Origin: JAYZAP01 sp964645285
GTDB taxonomy: Bacteria; Pseudomonadota; Alphaproteobacteria; JAAXGF01
Reading direction: 5' to 3'
NCBI GenBank assembly: GCA_964645285.1
Contig: CAZYDR010000007.1
Coordinates: 1-59,344 of the forward strand
Length of the DNA: 59,344 bases
Each line of letters opens with the position of its first letter. Within the stretch, counting starts at the first letter, position 1. Of this stretch, positions 35,568 to 44,289 are shown one piece after another. Below the pieces are notes generated by a model. That model searched no databases. It was not told where the DNA came from and saw nothing but the letters and a program-made list of their open reading frames with translations. The translations under genes and the position numbers were made by a program.

Positions 35568-36902
35568 CTATTTGTCGCGGCGGTAGACGCAGCGGCCGCC
35601 GACAACCGTACGTATGACCCGGCCCTGGACCGGGCGGCCATCGAACGGTGAGTTCTTGGATTTCGAATGGAAGTTATCGACCTCGATACGCCAGGGGCTT
35701 TCCAGGTCGAACAGCAACAGGTCCGCCGGGCCGTCCTTGGTCAGGGTGCCGACGTCGAGGCCGAGCAGTTCCGCCGGCCGCACGGTCATGGTGGCCAGCA
35801 CGTCGAGCAGATCCATGTGACGGTTGTGGTAGAGCTCAAGAGACAGCGGCAGCATGGTCTCGAGGCCGACGATGCCGTTGGCCGCGTGGGCCAGGGGCAG
35901 ACGCTTGGAATCCTGATCGTGGGGCGCGTGGTCGGTGGCGATGGCGTCGATGGTGCCGTCCTTGAGGCCTTCGACAATGGCCCGCCGGCTGTCTTCGTCG
36001 CGTAACGGCGGCGCCATCTTGGCGAAGGTCCGGTAGTCGCCGATGGCGGTTTCGTTGAGGGCGAAGTGATGGGGCGCCGCCTCGGTGGTCACGGGCAGGC
36101 CGCGGGCCTTGGCCCGGCGCACCGCGTCGACCGCCTCGGCGGTAGAAATATGGGCCACGTGATAGCGACCGCCGGTAATCTCGGCGAGGCGAATGTCGCG
36201 CTCGACGGTGATCGCCTCGCTGGCGTTGGGAATGCCAGGCAGGCCGAGGCGGGTTGAGGTCTCGCCCTCGTTCATGCAGCCGCAGGCCGACAGGTTGGGG
36301 TCCTCCGCGTGCTGGATGATCAGGGCGTCGAAGGCGGTGGAATAGCTCAGGGCCCGGCGCATGACCAGACTGTCGAACACCGGTAGGCCGTCGTCGCTGA
36401 AGGCCACCGCGCCAGCCTCGCTGAGCATGCCCATCTCGGTGAGCTGAGTACCGCCGAGGCCTTTGGTAATGGCGGCGATCGAATGTATTCGTACGATCGA
36501 GGTCTCGCGGGCGCGGCGCTCTATGTACTGGACCAGGGCGATGTCGTCGATCACCGGGCTGGTGTTGGGCATGCAGGCCATGGTGGTGACGCCGCCGGCC
36601 GCCGCCGCCAGGCTGCCGCTGGCCATGGTTTCCTTGTGCTCGTGGCCGGGCTCGCGCAGGTGGACGTGCATGTCGACCAGCCCCGGCGCCAGACAATGGC
36701 CGCCGCAGTCGACCACCTCGACGCCCTCGGGCACGCCGTCTTTGAACAGGCCGGGGCCGATGTCGGCGATCTTGTGGCCCTTGGTCAGCACGGCGCCGCT
36801 CTCATCCAGGCCGCTCTTGGGGTCGAGCAGGCGGGCGTTGACATAGGCGACCCGGCGCGGCGGCGAGGCCTTTGGCGTTGGTTTGGTGAAGAACTCAGTC
36901 AT
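35568..36902 (-). CDS. pyrC: Dihydroorotase, multifunctional-type family
   Basis: A 444-residue class I dihydroorotase, the third step of pyrimidine synthesis. The metal motif DMHVHLREPGHEHKE is near 75, with later metal or substrate residues in ALIIQHAEDPNL, YHVAHIS and IATDHAPHD. All required His/Asp residues are present, so it should be catalytic rather than an inactive PyrC' subunit. The start at 36902 overlaps the pyrB stop by four bases (ATGA). The pyrB-pyrC-plsY order is common in alphaproteobacteria. Confidence 0.94.
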   Translation of the reverse strand: MTEFFTKPTPKASPPRRVAYVNARLLDPKSGLDESGAVLTKGHKIADIGPGLFKDGVPEGVEVVDCGGHCLAPGLVDMHVHLREPGHEHKETMASGSLAAAAGGVTTMACMPNTSPVIDDIALVQYIERRARETSIVRIHSIAAITKGLGGTQLTEMGMLSEAGAVAFSDDGLPVFDSLVMRRALSYSTAFDALIIQHAEDPNLSACGCMNEGETSTRLGLPGIPNASEAITVERDIRLAEITGGRYHVAHISTAEAVDAVRRAKARGLPVTTEAAPHHFALNETAIGDYRTFAKMAPPLRDEDSRRAIVEGLKDGTIDAIATDHAPHDQDSKRLPLAHAANGIVGLETMLPLSLELYHNRHMDLLDVLATMTVRPAELLGLDVGTLTKDGPADLLLFDLESPWRIEVDNFHSKSKNSPFDGRPVQGRVIRTVVGGRCVYRRDK

Positions 36903-37861
36903 GTGTTGTGCTCGATGTCGGGCAGGTCGCGGCACAATGTTTCGAGGCAGGCCTGGCGCACGGCGACGCCCATTTCGACCTGATCGAGAATCACCGTGCG
37001 GGTGATGTCGTCGGCCAGGGCGCTGTCGATCTCGACGCCCCGGTTCATGGGGCCGGGGTGCATGATCAGGGCGTCGCTCTTGGCAGCGCTGAGTTTGTCC
37101 TCGTCGAGACCGTAGAAGTGAAAGTACTCGCGTTCCGACGGCACGTAGCTGCCCTGCATGCGCTCGGTCTGGAGCCGCAGCATCATGACGATGTCGCAAC
37201 CCTTGAGGCCCTTGCGCATATCGCTGAAGATCTCGACCCCGAGGCGCTCGGCGGCCACCGGCAGCAGGGTCGGCGGCGCCACCAGGCGGACCCGCGCGCC
37301 CATGATGTTGAACAGCAGAATATTGGAACGCGCCACCCGGCTGTGCATGACGTCGCCGCAAATCGCCACCGTGAGGCCCGACAGATTCTTGTGGCGCCGC
37401 CGGATGGTCAGGGCGTCAAGCAGCGCCTGGGTCGGGTGCTCGTGGCTGCCGTCACCGCCGTTGATGACCGCGCAGTTGACCTTTTCCGAGAGCAGTTTGA
37501 CGGCGCCGCTTTCGGGATGGCGCACCACCAGCAGATCCGGGTGCATGGCGTTCAGCGTCATGGCGGTGTCGATCAGGGTCTCGCCCTTCTTGATCGACGA
37601 GGTGCCGACCGACATGTTGATGACGTCGGCGCCGAGGCGTTTGCCGGCGAGCTCGAACGAAGTCCGGGTGCGGGTCGAGCTTTCAAAGAACAGATTGATC
37701 TGGGTGCGGCCGCGCAGCAGGCTGGTCTTCTTGTCGGCCCGGCGGTTGAGCGCAACGTAGGAGTCCGCGAGGTCCAAAAGGTGACTGATTTCCGAGGGCA
37801 ACAGCCCTTCGATGCCAAGCAAATGGCGGTGGGGGAAATCAGTTGGCGGCGCACTAACCAT
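36899..37861 (-). CDS. pyrB: Aspartate carbamoyltransferase catalytic subunit
   Basis: A 320-residue ATCase. The carbamoyl-phosphate loop is FFESSTRTRTSFELAGKRLG, the substrate segment is HPTQALLDALTI, and MHPGPMNRGVEI is the C-terminal signature. The ATG at 37861 (MVSAPPTDFPHRHLLGI) is chosen because the family's conserved HLLGIEGL comes about 12 residues in; an ATG at 37918 would add 19 residues. It is the first gene of pyrB-pyrC-plsY-dprA-topA-rnr. Confidence 0.95.
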   Translation of the reverse strand: MVSAPPTDFPHRHLLGIEGLLPSEISHLLDLADSYVALNRRADKKTSLLRGRTQINLFFESSTRTRTSFELAGKRLGADVINMSVGTSSIKKGETLIDTAMTLNAMHPDLLVVRHPESGAVKLLSEKVNCAVINGGDGSHEHPTQALLDALTIRRRHKNLSGLTVAICGDVMHSRVARSNILLFNIMGARVRLVAPPTLLPVAAERLGVEIFSDMRKGLKGCDIVMMLRLQTERMQGSYVPSEREYFHFYGLDEDKLSAAKSDALIMHPGPMNRGVEIDSALADDITRTVILDQVEMGVAVRQACLETLCRDLPDIEHNT

Positions 37862-37916
37862 TAAAGGGCATGTATACGCGCCCTGGCGTGGTGACGGCAA
37901 GTGATTCGCTGTAAGC

Positions 37917-38020
37917 AATCAGCCATCAGCGGTCAGCTTTCTTTCAGCCCGCGACCGCGGGTCGCCGACCGTTCGGCGGGAGCCTGCGTGGCAATTGAAC
38001 GCAGCTCACCGAAGGTGAGC
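37917..38020. repeat. Heptamer repeats and two short hairpins upstream of pyrB
   Basis: Three consecutive near-identical heptamers (AATCAGC, CATCAGC, GGTCAGC) span 37917-37937. They are followed by a GCGACC-GCG-GGTCGC hairpin (37951-37965) and a GCTCACC-GAA-GGTGAGC hairpin (38004-38020). Similar short-repeat tracts occur between genes in many bacteria. This is the pyrB upstream region, so part of it may be leader; no function is claimed. Confidence 0.45.
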
Positions 38021-38039
38021 GTCAAGAATCACCCGCGAA

Positions 38040-39335
38040 TCAACTAAGTTTCGCCAAAATCCTTTTCGCGGGCAACACCACGCTGGCCAGCAAGGTCGAA
38101 GCGAGGCGGCTGAAATGGGCGCGGGGCAGGGGGGTAAGCGGCAGGGCCATGGCGTCCTCGTCGCCGCTGATCAACATGGTGGCGATGTCACGGCCCACGG
38201 CGGTGGCGGTGGGTACGCCGCGGCCCGAGAAGCCGACCGCCGTATAAAGATTGTCGGACAGCCGGTGGACCCCGGCGAACAGCCTCGGCGCCATGTCGAG
38301 CAGGCCCTGCCAGTAGTGGGTGAAGTGGACCGGCGCCAGATCGGGGAACAGCCGGCCGATTTCGGCCCCGACCCTGGCCTCGACCGCCGCCGCCGACTGA
38401 TCGACCCCAAGCCCGGCGCCGCCGCCGGTGAGCAGGCGGCCGTCGCCGTCGAAGTAGAAATAGAAGTAGCGCGGGTGGTGCAGCTCCTGGACGTTGTTGT
38501 CGCGTGGCAGCACCTTGCGCCGGACCTCTTCGGGCAGCGGGTCGGTGGCAACGCCGACGGCGCTGATGATGTAATACGAGCTGTCGAGCCCCGGCCACAG
38601 GCCGTGGCGGTGGGCGTTGGTCGCCAGCAGCACCGACTTGGCCAGCACCTGGCCATTGGGTGTCGTCACCCGCCAGCGCTCGCCCGCCCGCTCAAGCTTG
38701 GTCGCCGGCGATTTGCCGTGGACCCGCGCGCCGGCCTTGATGGCGGCGCCGGCGAGGCCCCGGCAATAGCCCATGGGATTGAGATGGCCGCCGTCCTCGA
38801 ACAGGATGGCGGCGGGGAAGGCGTCGGAGGCGATGTAGTCGCGCATGTTGCTCCGGTCGACCCAGCGCACCCGCTTGCCAAGCCGGTCCCAGTGCTCGAA
38901 CTTTTGGCGCAGGCCGGCGACGCTCTTGTCCTCGCGGACCATGGTGAGGGTGCCGGTCTGCACCGCCTCGCAGGAAATCTGATGGTCGCGAATCAGCGTA
39001 TAGACCAAATCCGCCGCGTCGCCCTGAAGGCTATTGACCCGATCGCCCCGGGCCCCGAACCGGGCGTCGATCTCGGCCGGCGACTGCCAGGTCCAGTCCG
39101 GTACGCAATGACCATTATTCCGCCCCGACCCGCCAAACCCAGGCTCCTCGGCCTCGACCACAACAACCGAGCGCCCGACCTCGGCCAGAAACAACGCCGC
39201 CGTCAGCCCGCAATACCCGGCCCCGACGATGGCCACATCAGCCTCGATCTCACCATCCAACGGCGGCACCGGCGGCGCCATGGGCGCGGCGGTCTTGGCC
39301 CACAACACAGGCTCGATAGGCAAACGGGTTTCCAT
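38040..39335 (-). CDS. FAD-dependent oxidoreductase (DAO family), second copy
   Basis: A 431-residue flavoprotein with the dinucleotide motif VAIVGAGYCGLTAALFLAEV (about 34-53), VVVVEAEEPGFGGSGRNNG at the ribose/flavin site and a C-terminal YTAVGFSGRGVPTATAVG. It belongs to the same superfamily branch (PuuB-like amine oxidases) as the protein at 17039-18430 but is clearly divergent. The substrate is unknown, perhaps an N-methyl or gamma-glutamyl amine. It stands alone; the next gene upstream on this strand is the Sel1-repeat locus, 133 bases away. Confidence 0.82.
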   Translation of the reverse strand: METRLPIEPVLWAKTAAPMAPPVPPLDGEIEADVAIVGAGYCGLTAALFLAEVGRSVVVVEAEEPGFGGSGRNNGHCVPDWTWQSPAEIDARFGARGDRVNSLQGDAADLVYTLIRDHQISCEAVQTGTLTMVREDKSVAGLRQKFEHWDRLGKRVRWVDRSNMRDYIASDAFPAAILFEDGGHLNPMGYCRGLAGAAIKAGARVHGKSPATKLERAGERWRVTTPNGQVLAKSVLLATNAHRHGLWPGLDSSYYIISAVGVATDPLPEEVRRKVLPRDNNVQELHHPRYFYFYFDGDGRLLTGGGAGLGVDQSAAAVEARVGAEIGRLFPDLAPVHFTHYWQGLLDMAPRLFAGVHRLSDNLYTAVGFSGRGVPTATAVGRDIATMLISGDEDAMALPLTPLPRAHFSRLASTLLASVVLPAKRILAKLS

Positions 39336-39468
39336 GACGGGAGTCCTTTACGGGTTAGGGGCCAGCAGGCGGTGCGCCTCGGGTTTGCGCCGGTCGAGAG
39401 GAGCGACTTTAGCACGAGAGGCGCGGGCCGCTATAGGTCTCGCGGTGTGGGTGTCCGGGCCGTAACAA

Positions 39469-40992
39469 TCACTCGGCGTCAATTTCGTCGATGAGTTCGA
39501 TGGCCTCCCGATTTCCCCTCTCGGCGGCTTTGCTCAGCCAAAACAGTGCTTCCTGCGAATCTTTGGAAACGATGCCTTCGATCTTGCCGTGATAGTATGG
39601 ACCGAGGAGAACCTGCGCGTTCTCGTTCCCGGCTTCGGCAAGCATTTTCATTAGAGAAACGAGTTTGCTAACAAACTCTTGCTTGGACTCATCGACCGGT
39701 TCGCCTTTGTCAGGATCGGAGCGAAATACAATCGCATGCTGCCAGAGAACGTCGATGACATAGCCGTCTCCTTGCTCGACGGCTTTACGCAACCAATGCA
39801 AAGCGTGCTGGAGCAAGACGCTGCTGTCATGTTGCTGCGGATGTTCTAAATACCTAAGGCCATATATAGCTCCCAGTCTAACTTGGCTTCTGGAATGGCC
39901 CCGCTCGGCGGCGTAGAGGTACCATTTTGTGGTCTCATCCTCGTTGCGGGTAATATAGAAATCGTCTTCGTAGAGACTGCCAAGTCTATGCGCCGCCTCC
40001 AAATAGCCCTGTTCGGCGGCTTGCTGGGACCATGAAATCGCCTCTTCGACGTTCTTGGTCACCCCACGGCCGTCCATGTACATCAGACCAACGCGGTACT
40101 TGGCTTCCGCGAAATTCTGATTAGCGGCCTTGAGGTACCATTTTATCGCTTCGCCGTAATTGCGGAGACCGGGCGGCACGATAGCGTAAACGCCGCCCAA
40201 GGCGAGTTGGGCCTGGGGATCACCACCGATTGCCGGCGGCTCGTGTTTCGCGATCGCCAATTCAAAGTAGTACCGCGCCTTTGCCGTATCTTTGAGGACG
40301 CCGAGTCCTGGAGCGTAAAGCTCCGCCAGAATCGTCATGCCATGAGCGTCGCCTTGTTGCGCTGCTCGCTTCGCCCACATGGCCGCGCGGTCATAGTTGG
40401 GTGTAATGGCTAATTTTTGGCGATAGATTTGCGCCAACTTCTACTGGGCCGTGACGACGCCTTGCTCTGCGGCTTCCTCAAGCCACTTGATTGCCTGACG
40501 TGGCCTTGATTGGATGAAGAAGAAATAACCAACCCCAGCCTGCCCCAAGCCGTTTCCCTGCACCCCAGATTTCCAGAACCAGTTGAAGGCTGTTTGCTCG
40601 TTCCTGGCGACACCGGCACCATCGGAGTAGGCCTGACCCAGCGCGGCTTGTGCCGGTGCGAAGCCTTGTTCGGCGGCGGTGCGGTAGTGCTCGACCGCGT
40701 CTTCGTCGCGTCGTCCCGCTTGCCGCGCTCGTCCGAGTTGGAATTCGAAGCGCGGGGTTGCGGGGAATTCCTCCAGGGCGGCTGAACAGGCCTCGATGGC
40801 GCTTGTCGCATCGATGTCTTCGAGCAGAACGCCGTCGGCGACCCGTTGGCGGTCGTGCTTGTGCGCCGCCAGCCGGTCGCAGTCGTGGACCGGAGGTTCG
40901 GCCGCGCCGACAGGCGCGGTTGTCGCTAGGATGAGCGCCAACAATACGAGGGTATGCGCTACAGGAAATATCAATCTGCGACAGTCCGCCAT
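39469..40992 (-). pseudogene. Secreted Sel1-repeat gene with in-frame amber codon
   Basis: ATG 40992 follows AGGGGAAAC and starts a signal peptide (HTLVLLALILATTAPVGA). It leads into Sel1/TPR-like repeats with units such as AAEQGFAPAQAALGQAY and AVEQGDGYVIDVLW. TAG at 40441-40443 interrupts the frame in a repeat (EQGVVTAQ-x-KLAQIYRQK) where relatives of the repeat usually have an aromatic or aliphatic residue. The same frame then continues for about 323 codons with at least six more repeats to the stop at 39469. Such proteins are periplasmic scaffolds. A restart at the TTG at 40437 would lack a signal peptide. Its base composition is less GC-rich than its neighbours. Confidence 0.78.
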
Positions 40993-41136
40993 GATGTTTC
41001 CCCTGAACGCCGTAACAATCACATAGCCGCGAAGGAACGCGATCCTTCGCGCGACAAAATTCGATTTCTATTATTGAGCTATGCCACCATCCAGAGCAAC
41101 CGGAATGGTTGAGATACGGAAACGCCTACATCCGCC

Positions 41137-42507
41137 TCACAAATACCCGTTCCGCGTCTGCGGCAACCTTCGTCCTAACAACCGCGACGCTACCACCGTG
41201 CGCAAAATTTGCGCGGTACCGCCGCCGATGGTGAACATGCGGGCGTCGCGGACCATGCGCTCCAGGGGGCGGTTGCGCGAGTAGCCGGCGGCGCCGAATA
41301 TCTGCAGCGCCGCGTTGGTCACCTCGATGGCCATGTCGGCGGTGAAGATCTTGGCCTGGGCGGCCTCGACGATATCGGGGAAGCCGCGCCGGGCAGCGGC
41401 TTTGTGGATCAGGGCGCGGGATGCCTCTAGCTTGGTGCTCATGTCGGCGAGCATCCATTGCAGGCCCTGGAACTCGGCGATCGGGCGGCCGAACTGGTGG
41501 CGTTCCTTGGCGTGCTTGAGGGCGAGCTGGAAGGCGCCCTCGGCGATGCCGAGCGCCACCGTGGCGGCGCCGATGCGCTGGCCGTTGTAGGCCTTCATCA
41601 GATCACCGAAGCCGTGACGCAGGCCGCGCGGCGGCATCAGGGCCATATGCTCGGACACTTCCAGGTCATGGAACAGGACCTCAGTCTCGGGCAGGCCACG
41701 GAGACCCATAGCGGGCTCGCGGCGGCCGATGATCAGGCCCTTGGCGCAGTCGAGTAGCCTGAGCATCTCGAAGTGCTCGGCTGAGCCGCGCTCGACGGTC
41801 CAGCGGGTGTTGATGGCGTGGCGGGCGCCGAAATGGGCGCGCAGGCGACGCCGCGCGGTGCTTTCCGACATGGCAGGTTTGTGCTCGGCCATGATGTCCT
41901 GGAGGGTCAGGCGACCGCCGGTCTCCGCTCCCGCCCGCGCCTTGGGGCGGACCACCATAAAGGCGCCGATGCCCTGCTCCTGGTCGAACTCGTCGAACAC
42001 CCGGGCGAAGATCATGTGCAGGCGCGAGACGCCGCCGCCGGTGATCCAGTGCTTGGCGCCGTTGATGACGTAGCGGTCGCCGCGCTTGTCGGCCCGGGTG
42101 GTCATCTCGGTGGCGGCCGAGCCGGCCTCGGGTTCGGTGATACAGATCGCCGGTTTGTCGCCGGCCAGGACCAGTTTGGCGACCAGCTTCTTCTGGGCCT
42201 CGGAGCCGTAGGCCATGATGGCGCCGACCGCGCCCATGTTGCCCTCGACGACGATGCGCGCGGTGACGCCGCAGGCCTTGGCCATCTCCTCGACCACCAG
42301 CACCGCCTCGAGATAGCCGAGCCCGGCGCCGCCCAGGGCCTTGGGAATGGTCATGCCCATGAAGCCGGCCTTGGTCAGGGTCCGGACGTTGTTCCACGGG
42401 TAGGCCTCGGTGCGGTCAACCTCGGCGGCGCGCCCGGCGATAACCCCCTCGGCCAACGCCCGCGCCCGCTCCCGCAACTCGATCTGCGCTCGGGTTAGTT
42501 TGGTCAT
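41137..42507 (-). CDS. Acyl-CoA dehydrogenase family protein with middle-domain insertion
   Basis: A 456-residue flavoprotein of the acyl-CoA dehydrogenase superfamily. The flavin/substrate segments ICITEPEAGSAATEM (121-135), GAKHWITGGG (150-159) and ERHQFGRPIAEFQGLQWMLA are typical. The beta-domain motif GRREPAMGLRGLPETEVLF (261-279) is delayed by about 65 residues (about 191-255, from RAGAETGG to LLDCAK) compared with normal members, which accounts for the excess over the usual ~390 residues. At the usual catalytic-base position the sequence is IGGGTAQI rather than YEGT, so the base lies elsewhere or the reaction differs. It probably oxidises an acyl-CoA; the substrate is unknown. Confidence 0.78.
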   Translation of the reverse strand: MTKLTRAQIELRERARALAEGVIAGRAAEVDRTEAYPWNNVRTLTKAGFMGMTIPKALGGAGLGYLEAVLVVEEMAKACGVTARIVVEGNMGAVGAIMAYGSEAQKKLVAKLVLAGDKPAICITEPEAGSAATEMTTRADKRGDRYVINGAKHWITGGGVSRLHMIFARVFDEFDQEQGIGAFMVVRPKARAGAETGGRLTLQDIMAEHKPAMSESTARRRLRAHFGARHAINTRWTVERGSAEHFEMLRLLDCAKGLIIGRREPAMGLRGLPETEVLFHDLEVSEHMALMPPRGLRHGFGDLMKAYNGQRIGAATVALGIAEGAFQLALKHAKERHQFGRPIAEFQGLQWMLADMSTKLEASRALIHKAAARRGFPDIVEAAQAKIFTADMAIEVTNAALQIFGAAGYSRNRPLERMVRDARMFTIGGGTAQILRTVVASRLLGRRLPQTRNGYL

Positions 42508-42525
42508 GAGGCGAGTATGGGGTGA

Positions 42526-43440
42526 CTACGTGAAAACCGCCAGAGCCAAGGGCAGGGTTACGGCGGCGCTTAGGGTGCTGGCGGCGACGACCTGGGCCAT
42601 GAGGCCGGCGTCGCCGCCCATCTGGCGGGCCAGGACGAAGGCGCTGGAGGCCGCCGGGGCGCCGGCGAACAGGATGACCACGCTGGTGCTCATGCCGGTG
42701 ACGCCGAACAGCCAGCAGCCCACCGCCGCCACCGCCGGTATCAACACCAGCTTGACGGCGCAGGAGACGGCGATGCCATTGCGCGCCGAGCCCAGGCCCT
42801 TGAAGCTCAATCCGGCGCCGACGCACAACAGACCGACCGCCAGGGCCGAGCGACCGAGGATGTCGAGCAGGGCGTCGATGACCGGCGGTGCGCCGATGCC
42901 GGTGGCGTTGAGCAGGGCGCCCAGGGCGCAGGCGATGATCATGGGATTGCGCGCCACGGTCCAGGTGACCCGCCGCCAGTCAGCCGGCTGGGGTGTGGCG
43001 TAACGGCCCAACACGGTGACGCTCAAGGCGTTGACCACGGGCACGCAGGCGGCCACGGCAACGGCGGCCAGGGTCAGCCCGGCCTCGCCGTGGAGCGCTA
43101 CCGAGGCGGCCATGCCGGCGTAGATGTTGCCGCGCACGGCGCCCTGGAACAGCGACGTGAAAGCCGGTCCGTCAGGCGTCAGGAAACGGCGCAGGCCCAG
43201 CATCACCGCGGCGCCGACCAGCAGAGCGACCATGATGACGATCATGATCGGCGCAATATCGAGATCGCCCAGGGGCGCGGCCGCCAGGTTGCCGACAATC
43301 AGTGCCGGCATCAGGATGTAATAGGCGATGCGCTCGGCCGGCGCCCAGAAGCCGTCGCCGGCGAAGTTCCAGCGCTTGAGGACCCAGCCGATGGCGATGA
43401 CCAGACCTACCGGGGCGAGAGCGAATACGGTTTCTATCAT
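42526..43440 (-). CDS. AEC-family transporter (auxin efflux carrier type)
   Basis: A 304-residue membrane protein with about ten hydrophobic segments and the AEC N-terminus (MIETVFALAPVGLVIAIGWV). It shows the broken-helix regions FLTPDGPAFTSLFQGAVRGN and NPMIIACALGALLNATG typical of the family. Characterised bacterial relatives carry malonate or other dicarboxylates. The ATG at 43440 is chosen because a longer frame would overlap ruvX. The stop of ruvX and this ATG form a TGATG overlap. Confidence 0.85.
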   Translation of the reverse strand: MIETVFALAPVGLVIAIGWVLKRWNFAGDGFWAPAERIAYYILMPALIVGNLAAAPLGDLDIAPIMIVIMVALLVGAAVMLGLRRFLTPDGPAFTSLFQGAVRGNIYAGMAASVALHGEAGLTLAAVAVAACVPVVNALSVTVLGRYATPQPADWRRVTWTVARNPMIIACALGALLNATGIGAPPVIDALLDILGRSALAVGLLCVGAGLSFKGLGSARNGIAVSCAVKLVLIPAVAAVGCWLFGVTGMSTSVVILFAGAPAASSAFVLARQMGGDAGLMAQVVAASTLSAAVTLPLALAVFT

Positions 43441-43913
43441 CAGTAGGACATCAGATCGAGGGCGCCCTGGAGGATCACCGCCGCCGCCATCTTGTCGATG
43501 ACTTCGGCCCGGCGCTTGCGCGACATGTCGGCTTCGAGCAGGGCGCGCTCGGCGGCCACGGTCGACAGCCGCTCGTCCCACAGGGCGGCGGGAATAGGAA
43601 TGACTTCCAGCACATTGGCGGCGAACTGGCGCACCGACTGGCAGCGCGGCCCCTCGCTGCCGTCCATGTTGATCGGCAGGCCGATGATCAGGGCGGCGAT
43701 TTCGTGTTCCTCGACCAGGGCCTTGAGTTCGGCTACATCGGCGCGGAATTTGGTGCGCCGAATGGTGGTGGTCGGCGTGGCGATGATGCGCCCGAGGTCA
43801 GAGAGCGCGATGCCGATGGTTTTGACACCCACATCAAGACCCAGCAGGCGCTGGCCGAACTTCAGTTCGGGCAGCAGATCGCGCGGGTTTTCCGCGGGCT
43901 TGCGATGGCTCAT
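43440..43913 (-). CDS. ruvX: Putative Holliday junction resolvase RuvX/YqgF
   Basis: A 157-residue RNase H-fold protein. The N-terminal LLGLDVGVKTIGIALSD carries the first catalytic Asp, and WDERLSTVAAER with the later VIDKMAAAVILQGALD carries the other acidic residues. YqgF proteins act in pre-16S rRNA 5'-end processing and have been proposed as resolvases. It is divergent from gatC, with an 88-base promoter region between them. Confidence 0.93.
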   Translation of the reverse strand: MSHRKPAENPRDLLPELKFGQRLLGLDVGVKTIGIALSDLGRIIATPTTTIRRTKFRADVAELKALVEEHEIAALIIGLPINMDGSEGPRCQSVRQFAANVLEVIPIPAALWDERLSTVAAERALLEADMSRKRRAEVIDKMAAAVILQGALDLMSY

Positions 43914-44001
43914 ATCGAATGTTACCTTGCCGCGCTCAATCAGCCCGAAAGCCTTGGTCCCCTGCGCTTTCGGGTCGTTTTTCGGGGCCGGACAATGTCA
44001 C

Positions 44002-44289
44002 ATGTCGATTGATAAAGCCACCGTGGCGAAAATCGCCCGGCTCGCCCGCATCCACGTGCCCGAGGAGAACCAGGAGGCGCTGGCCGGCGAGCTGTCGAAC
44101 ATCCTTGGCTGGGTCGAGCAGCTTGCCGAGGTCAATACCGATGATGTGGCGCCCATGACCAGCGTGGTTGAAGTCGATCTGCCGCGACGGGAAGACGCGG
44201 TCACCGACGGCGATTGCCAGGATAAAGTGCTGGCCAATGCACCGAGCCGCGACGGCGGTTTCTTCGTCGTGCCCAGGGTGATCGAGTGA
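44002..44289 (+). CDS. gatC: Asp/Glu-tRNA amidotransferase subunit GatC
   Basis: A 95-residue GatC that bridges GatA and GatB. The sequence VAKIARLARIHVPEENQEAL and VDLPRREDAVTDGD with the C-terminal GGFFVVPRVIE are characteristic. The ATG at 44002 is chosen since longer frames extend into the divergent ruvX promoter. It is coupled to gatA by a TGATG overlap. The complex converts Glu-tRNA(Gln) and Asp-tRNA(Asn) where direct synthetases are missing. Confidence 0.95.
   Translation: MSIDKATVAKIARLARIHVPEENQEALAGELSNILGWVEQLAEVNTDDVAPMTSVVEVDLPRREDAVTDGDCQDKVLANAPSRDGGFFVVPRVIE

Noticed and set aside
36903..37361. A 5' extension of pyrC
   Set aside because: It is pyrB read in another frame; ATG 36902 overlaps the pyrB stop by four bases as expected.
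20672..41022. Recoding of TAG as a sense codon to explain four amber-interrupted genes
   Set aside because: Many intact genes in the window (for example those ending at 473, 2024, 3621, 17029, 18430, 19685 and 28855) use TAG as the natural stop, and dprA also has TAA, so a changed code is not supported.
43492..44001. A 5' extension of gatC through the ruvX gene
   Set aside because: It is antisense to ruvX; the GatC family starts at ATG 44002.
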